A DNA stretch of 39,477 bases from Roseateles hydrophilus. GTDB taxonomy: Bacteria; Pseudomonadota; Gammaproteobacteria; Burkholderiales; Burkholderiaceae_C. The translations under genes and the position numbers were made by a program. Position 1 is the stretch's first letter; each line of letters opens with the position of its first letter. Shown here in pieces: positions 36,052 through 39,477 of this stretch. The stretch is taken from contig NZ_JAPPUY010000007.1 of NCBI RefSeq assembly GCF_026712245.1, positions 1 through 39,477 of the forward strand. The letters are read 5' to 3'. The notes below the pieces were generated by a model. It did not search any database and was not told where the DNA came from. It saw only the letters and a program-made list of their open reading frames with translations.

Positions 36052-36876
36052 TTACTTCTTGCGACGCGAAACGATGAACGTCTGCGTGCGCTTGTTGTTG
36101 CGAGTGCGATAGCCCTTGGTCATCGTGTTCCACGGGGACACGGGGACCTGGCCCTCGCCGGTGCGGCCTTCGCCGCCACCGTGCGGGTGGTCCACCGGGT
36201 TCATGGCGACGCCGCGGACGGTCGGGCGGATGCCCTTCCAGCGGATGGCACCGGCCTTGCCGTACTGGCGCAGGCTGTGCTCTTCGTTGCTCACTTCACC
36301 GATGGTGGCGCGGCAGTCGATGTGCACGCGGCGAACTTCGCCGGAACGCAGGCGGATCTGGGCGTAGACGCCTTCACGAGCCATCAGGACGGCGGAAGCG
36401 CCGGCCGAACGGATCATCTGGGCACCCTTGCCAGGCTGCAACTCGATGCAGTGGATGGTCGAACCCACCGGGATGTTGCGGATGGGCAGCGTGTTGCCAG
36501 CCTTGATCGGCGCTTCCGAGCCGCTCAGGATGGTCGAACCCACTTCCAGGCCGCGCGGAGCAATCACGTAGCGGCGCTCGCCGTCGGCGTAGCACACCAG
36601 TGCGATGTGGGCCGTACGGTTCGGGTCGTACTCGATGGTCTCGACCTTCGCGGGGATGCCGTCCTTGTTGCGCTTGAAGTCAACGACGCGGTAGTGGTGC
36701 TTGTGACCACCGCCCTTGTGGCGCATCGTGATGTGACCGTTGTTGTTACGGCCAGACTTCTGCTTCTGGGGCTCCAGCAGCGACGCTTCAGGAGCGCCCT
36801 TGTGGAGGTGCTTGTGCACCACCTTGACGACGCCACGGCGGCCGGGCGAAGTCGGCTTGACTTTGACGATGGCCAT
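36052..36876 (-). CDS. rplB: 50S ribosomal protein L2
   Basis: The product has 274 residues (273 in E. coli). The block [13 protein letters not shown] contains the histidine close to the peptidyl-transferase centre. Other signatures are G-G-G-H-K-H-H-Y-R and [12 protein letters not shown]2 holds the two subunits together and supports peptide-bond formation. Its ATG directly abuts the rplW stop, so translation is coupled. Confidence 0.98.
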   Translation of the reverse strand: MAIVKVKPTSPGRRGVVKVVHKHLHKGAPEASLLEPQKQKSGRNNNGHITMRHKGGGHKHHYRVVDFKRNKDGIPAKVETIEYDPNRTAHIALVCYADGERRYVIAPRGLEVGSTILSGSEAPIKAGNTLPIRNIPVGSTIHCIELQPGKGAQMIRSAGASAVLMAREGVYAQIRLRSGEVRRVHIDCRATIGEVSNEEHSLRQYGKAGAIRWKGIRPTVRGVAMNPVDHPHGGGEGRTGEGQVPVSPWNTMTKGYRTRNNKRTQTFIVSRRKK

Positions 36877-37191
36877 TTACGCGGCCTCCCCGGAGAAATT
36901 GAGCTCTTGACCAGCCTTGAGGGCCACATAGGCCTTCTTGACGTGGTCACGGCGGCCCGGACGGCCACCGAAGCGCTTGGTCTTGCCCTTGACGTTGACC
37001 ACGCTGACCGACTCGACCTCGACCTTGAACATCAGTTCAACAGCGGCCTTGATCTCGGGCTTGGTGGCGTCGCGCAGGACCTTGAACAGCACCTGGTTGT
37101 GCTTCTCTGCGACCTGCGTGGCCTTCTCGGACACGATGGGCGCGAGCAGCACGGAGGCCAGACGGCCTTCGGAATACTTGGTGACGCTCAT
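36877..37191 (-). CDS. rplW: 50S ribosomal protein L23
   Basis: The product has 104 residues. The block [11 protein letters not shown] and the loop [13 protein letters not shown] are typical. L23 is the main dock for trigger factor and SRP at the tunnel exit. Its start overlaps the rplD stop by four bases (ATGA). Confidence 0.97.
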   Translation of the reverse strand: MSVTKYSEGRLASVLLAPIVSEKATQVAEKHNQVLFKVLRDATKPEIKAAVELMFKVEVESVSVVNVKGKTKRFGGRPGRRDHVKKAYVALKAGQELNFSGEAA

Positions 37192-37808
37192 GCCAGCATC
37201 TCCTTGAGTTGCTCGACCGCAGCCTTGGTCACCAGCACCTTCTTGTAGAAGACCAGCGACAGGGGGTCGGCGTAGCGCGGCTCGACGACCAGCACGTTGG
37301 CCAGGTTGCGCGAGGCCAGCAGCAGGTTGTCGTCCACGGTGTCGGCGATGACCATGACCGAGTCCAGGCCCATGGCCTTGAACTTGGCGGCCAGCAGCTT
37401 GGTCTTGGGGGCTTCGACCGAGATCGAATCCACCACGGCCAGGCGGCCTTCACGGGCCAGCTGCGACAGGATCGCAGCCATGCCTGCGCGGTACATCTTC
37501 TTGTTCAGCTTGTGCGAGAAGTTCTCGTCAGGCATGTTCGGGAAGATGCGACCGCCCCCGCGCCACAGCGGCGACGAGGTCATACCGGCGCGAGCGCGGC
37601 CGGTGCCCTTCTGGCGGAAAGGCTTCTTGGTCGAGTGGTGGACCTGTTCACGGTCCTTCTGGGCGCGGGTGCCTTGACGGGCGTTGGCCTGGAAGGCCAC
37701 GACCACCTGGTGCACCAGGGCTTCGTTGTAGTCGCGAGCGAAGATGGTGTCGGGCGCGTCAACCTTGGACGTGGCCTGACCCTGCTCGTTCAGGAGCTCG
37801 AGCTGCAT
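37188..37808 (-). CDS. rplD: 50S ribosomal protein L4
   Basis: The product has 206 residues (201 in E. coli). The extended loop reaching into the tunnel is [11 protein letters not shown] with P-L-W-R-G-G-G. In E. coli L4 binds the S10 leader to terminate transcription and block translation of its operon. The structured leader before rplC in this window is a candidate for similar control. The start overlaps the rplC stop by one base. Confidence 0.97.
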   Translation of the reverse strand: MQLELLNEQGQATSKVDAPDTIFARDYNEALVHQVVVAFQANARQGTRAQKDREQVHHSTKKPFRQKGTGRARAGMTSSPLWRGGGRIFPNMPDENFSHKLNKKMYRAGMAAILSQLAREGRLAVVDSISVEAPKTKLLAAKFKAMGLDSVMVIADTVDDNLLLASRNLANVLVVEPRYADPLSLVFYKKVLVTKAAVEQLKEMLA

Positions 37809-38479
37809 CAGTTGGCTCCCTTCTTGATCTTGACCTTGACGGCGGGACGAACGACGACGTGGCCGTTCTTGGCGCCCGGCACGGCACCGCGGACCAGCAG
37901 CAGTTGACGAGCCTCGTCAACGCGCACGATGTCCAGGTTCTGGGTGGTGACAGTCTCGTCGCCCATGTGGCCGGTCATCTTCTTACCCGGGAACACGCGA
38001 CCCGGATCCTGCGCCATGGAGATCGAACCCGGCACGTTGTGCGAACGGCTGTTACCGTGCGACGCGCGCTGCGAGCCGAAGTTGTGGCGCTTGATGGTGC
38101 CCGCGAAGCCCTTACCGATGGACGTACCTTGCACGTCAACCAGCTGACCCGTGGCGAACAGCGTCACGGGGACGGTCGCGCCAGCCTTGTACTGGGCCGC
38201 GACGTCGGCGTCGACGCGGAATTCCTTGAGGATTTCACCGGCTTCGACACCCGCCTTGGCGAGGTGGCCGGCTTCAGGCTTGGTGACGCGCGAAGCTTTG
38301 CGCGTACCGAACGCCACCTGGATGGCGCTGTAGCCGTCGGTCTCTTGGGTCTTGACCTGGGTCACGCGGTTGTTGGACACGTCCAGCACCGTCACGGGGA
38401 TGGCGTCGCCATCGTCCGTGAAGATGCGCATCATGCCCACCTTGCGGCCCAGCAAACCGAGACGGTTGCTCAGACTCAT
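37808..38479 (-). CDS. rplC: 50S ribosomal protein L3
   Basis: The product has 223 residues (209 in E. coli). It opens [14 protein letters not shown]. The central finger has [18 protein letters not shown], apparently keeping the glutamine that PrmB methylates in E. coli. L3 starts large-subunit assembly and reaches the peptidyl-transferase centre. It is the first gene of the S10 unit here, 275 bases from rpsJ, with its own promoter and a GGAG ribosome site just after the leader structure. Confidence 0.97.
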   Translation of the reverse strand: MSLSNRLGLLGRKVGMMRIFTDDGDAIPVTVLDVSNNRVTQVKTQETDGYSAIQVAFGTRKASRVTKPEAGHLAKAGVEAGEILKEFRVDADVAAQYKAGATVPVTLFATGQLVDVQGTSIGKGFAGTIKRHNFGSQRASHGNSRSHNVPGSISMAQDPGRVFPGKKMTGHMGDETVTTQNLDIVRVDEARQLLLVRGAVPGAKNGHVVVRPAVKVKIKKGAN

Positions 38480-38629
38480 GTTTTTCTCCAGCCCCGTTGG
38501 CTCTCGCCTTCGAAGCTATTGCGAACACCCGACATCGATTGGCCGGGCTGACCTGTGCAGCACCTTGCTCGGAGAACCTTGCAAAACGCTGCGCGAACAT
38601 CCGAGCAGGCAAGAGCCAACCCGGAAAAG
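38480..38629 (-). promoter_or_regulatory. Structured 5' leader of the rplC (S10) unit
   Basis: The ~150-base leader can fold into a closed multibranch structure. A 13-base closing stem pairs 38608-38620 with 38496-38508 (12 Watson-Crick pairs and one G-U). Inside, TGCTCGG/CCGAGCA forms a second stem (38601-38607 with 38566-38572), and GCCCG/CGGGU forms a third (38544-38548 with 38527-38531). The ribosome site GGAG follows a few bases after the closing stem. This resembles an autoregulatory ribosomal-protein leader; the ligand, perhaps L4, is not proven. Confidence 0.55.
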
Positions 38630-38635
38630 CTGGCG

Positions 38636-38665
38636 AGTATAGCGTGCGGGATAGCCCTGACGCAA
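38636..38665 (-). promoter_or_regulatory. Promoter of the rplC unit
   Basis: TTGCGT (38660-38665) and TATACT (38636-38641) are separated by 18 bases, with a GC-rich stretch after the -10 box. It lies just downstream of the rpsJ terminator, and the layout is almost the same as that of the tRNA-fMet promoter. Confidence 0.78.
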
Positions 38666-38692
38666 GCGCCTCACGTCTTTTGCGGAAAAGAC

Positions 38693-38727
38693 AAAGCCCC
38701 GGCCTGTCGAAACAGGGCCGGGGCCTT
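38693..38727 (-). terminator. Intrinsic terminator after rpsJ
   Basis: A 9-bp GC stem (GCCCCGGCC / GGCCGGGGC) with three further inner pairs is followed on the minus strand by CTTTGTCTTTTCC. It lies about 30 bases after the rpsJ stop and should end, or weaken, transcripts coming from tuf and rpsJ. Confidence 0.72.
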
Positions 38728-38754
38728 CAGAACGAAGCCCGAAGGCCGTTCGGA

Positions 38755-39066
38755 TTACTGCAGCTTGATTTCGACGTCGACGCCGGCGGGCAGGTCGAGC
38801 TTCATGAGCGCGTCAACCGTCTTGTCGGTCGGGTCGACGATGTCCATCAGACGCTGGTGCGTACGGATCTCGAACTGGTCGCGGCTGGTCTTGTTGACGT
38901 GCGGCGAACGCAGGATGTCGAAACGCTCCAGGCGCGTCGGCAGGGGCACGGGACCCTTGACGATGGCGCCCGTGCGCTTGGCGGTCTCGACGATCTCGAG
39001 GGCCGACTGGTCGATCAGCTTGTAATCAAACGCCTTCAGACGGATGCGGATCTTTTGCTTTTGCAT
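38755..39066 (-). CDS. rpsJ: 30S ribosomal protein S10 (NusE)
   Basis: The product has 103 residues, as in E. coli. It opens [15 protein letters not shown] and has the long loop [14 protein letters not shown]10 acts in the head of the small subunit and, as NusE, with NusB in antitermination. It follows tuf by 65 bases with AAGGAAC as ribosome site. Unlike in E. coli it is cut off from rplC by a terminator, so it probably belongs to the tuf transcript. Confidence 0.98.
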   Translation of the reverse strand: MQKQKIRIRLKAFDYKLIDQSALEIVETAKRTGAIVKGPVPLPTRLERFDILRSPHVNKTSRDQFEIRTHQRLMDIVDPTDKTVDALMKLDLPAGVDVEIKLQ

Positions 39067-39131
39067 GACTGTTCCTTAAAGAGCGAGGTCAGCACCGGGC
39101 AGAGTCCACCCGGCGCCAGGTCACGCAGTGA

Positions 39132-39477
<346 letters not shown>

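Overview
This looks like a chromosomal segment of a high-GC betaproteobacterium of the order Burkholderiales, most like the Rubrivivax/Roseateles/Leptothrix relatives. I base that on the ribosomal protein sequences and their order, the initiator tRNA, and the GC-rich codon usage. It was read by eye; no database search was run.

The window has three parts. Positions 1 to about 16,560 are accessory DNA. They hold the 3' end of a von Willebrand factor A protein, an SRAP (YedK/HMCES) gene cut off after its first ~79 codons, and a minus-strand RHS toxin locus (8898 down to 1865). The RHS chain is split over two separately secreted proteins, the second carrying seven Ig-like domains and a polymorphic C-terminal tip, followed by a candidate immunity gene. 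Next come an IS5-family insertion sequence, two very small minus-strand genes, a lipoprotein gene paired with a Tat-type exported protein gene, a divergent XRE regulator, a GIY-YIG-like gene cluster, and the 3' half of a tyrosine recombinase. This part ends at tRNA-fMet, a typical integration target, so it is best read as a decayed genomic island.

Positions 16,569 to 23,576 are stable chromosome. They hold tRNA-fMet with a clear promoter and terminator, an exported endonuclease/exonuclease/phosphatase-family protein, and the four-gene ligase-associated DNA repair cluster: MBL-fold exonuclease, ATP-dependent ligase, Lhr-type helicase and PdeM endonuclease. The last three junctions of this cluster overlap, so it is probably translationally coupled.

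Positions 23,595 to 39,477 are the minus-strand tuf / S10 / spc / alpha ribosomal protein supercluster, from the end of tuf to rplQ. The intergenic regions divide it into separate transcription units: a terminator after rpsJ; a promoter and strongly structured leader before rplC; a terminator after rpsQ; an inserted peroxiredoxin gene; a promoter before rplN; a promoter and hairpin leader before rpsD; and a final terminator after rplQ. Products of these genes build both ribosomal subunits, start translation (IF-1), insert membrane proteins (SecY) and supply the RNA polymerase alpha subunit. The most interesting points are the two-protein RHS system and the candidate leader structures at rplC and rpsD.
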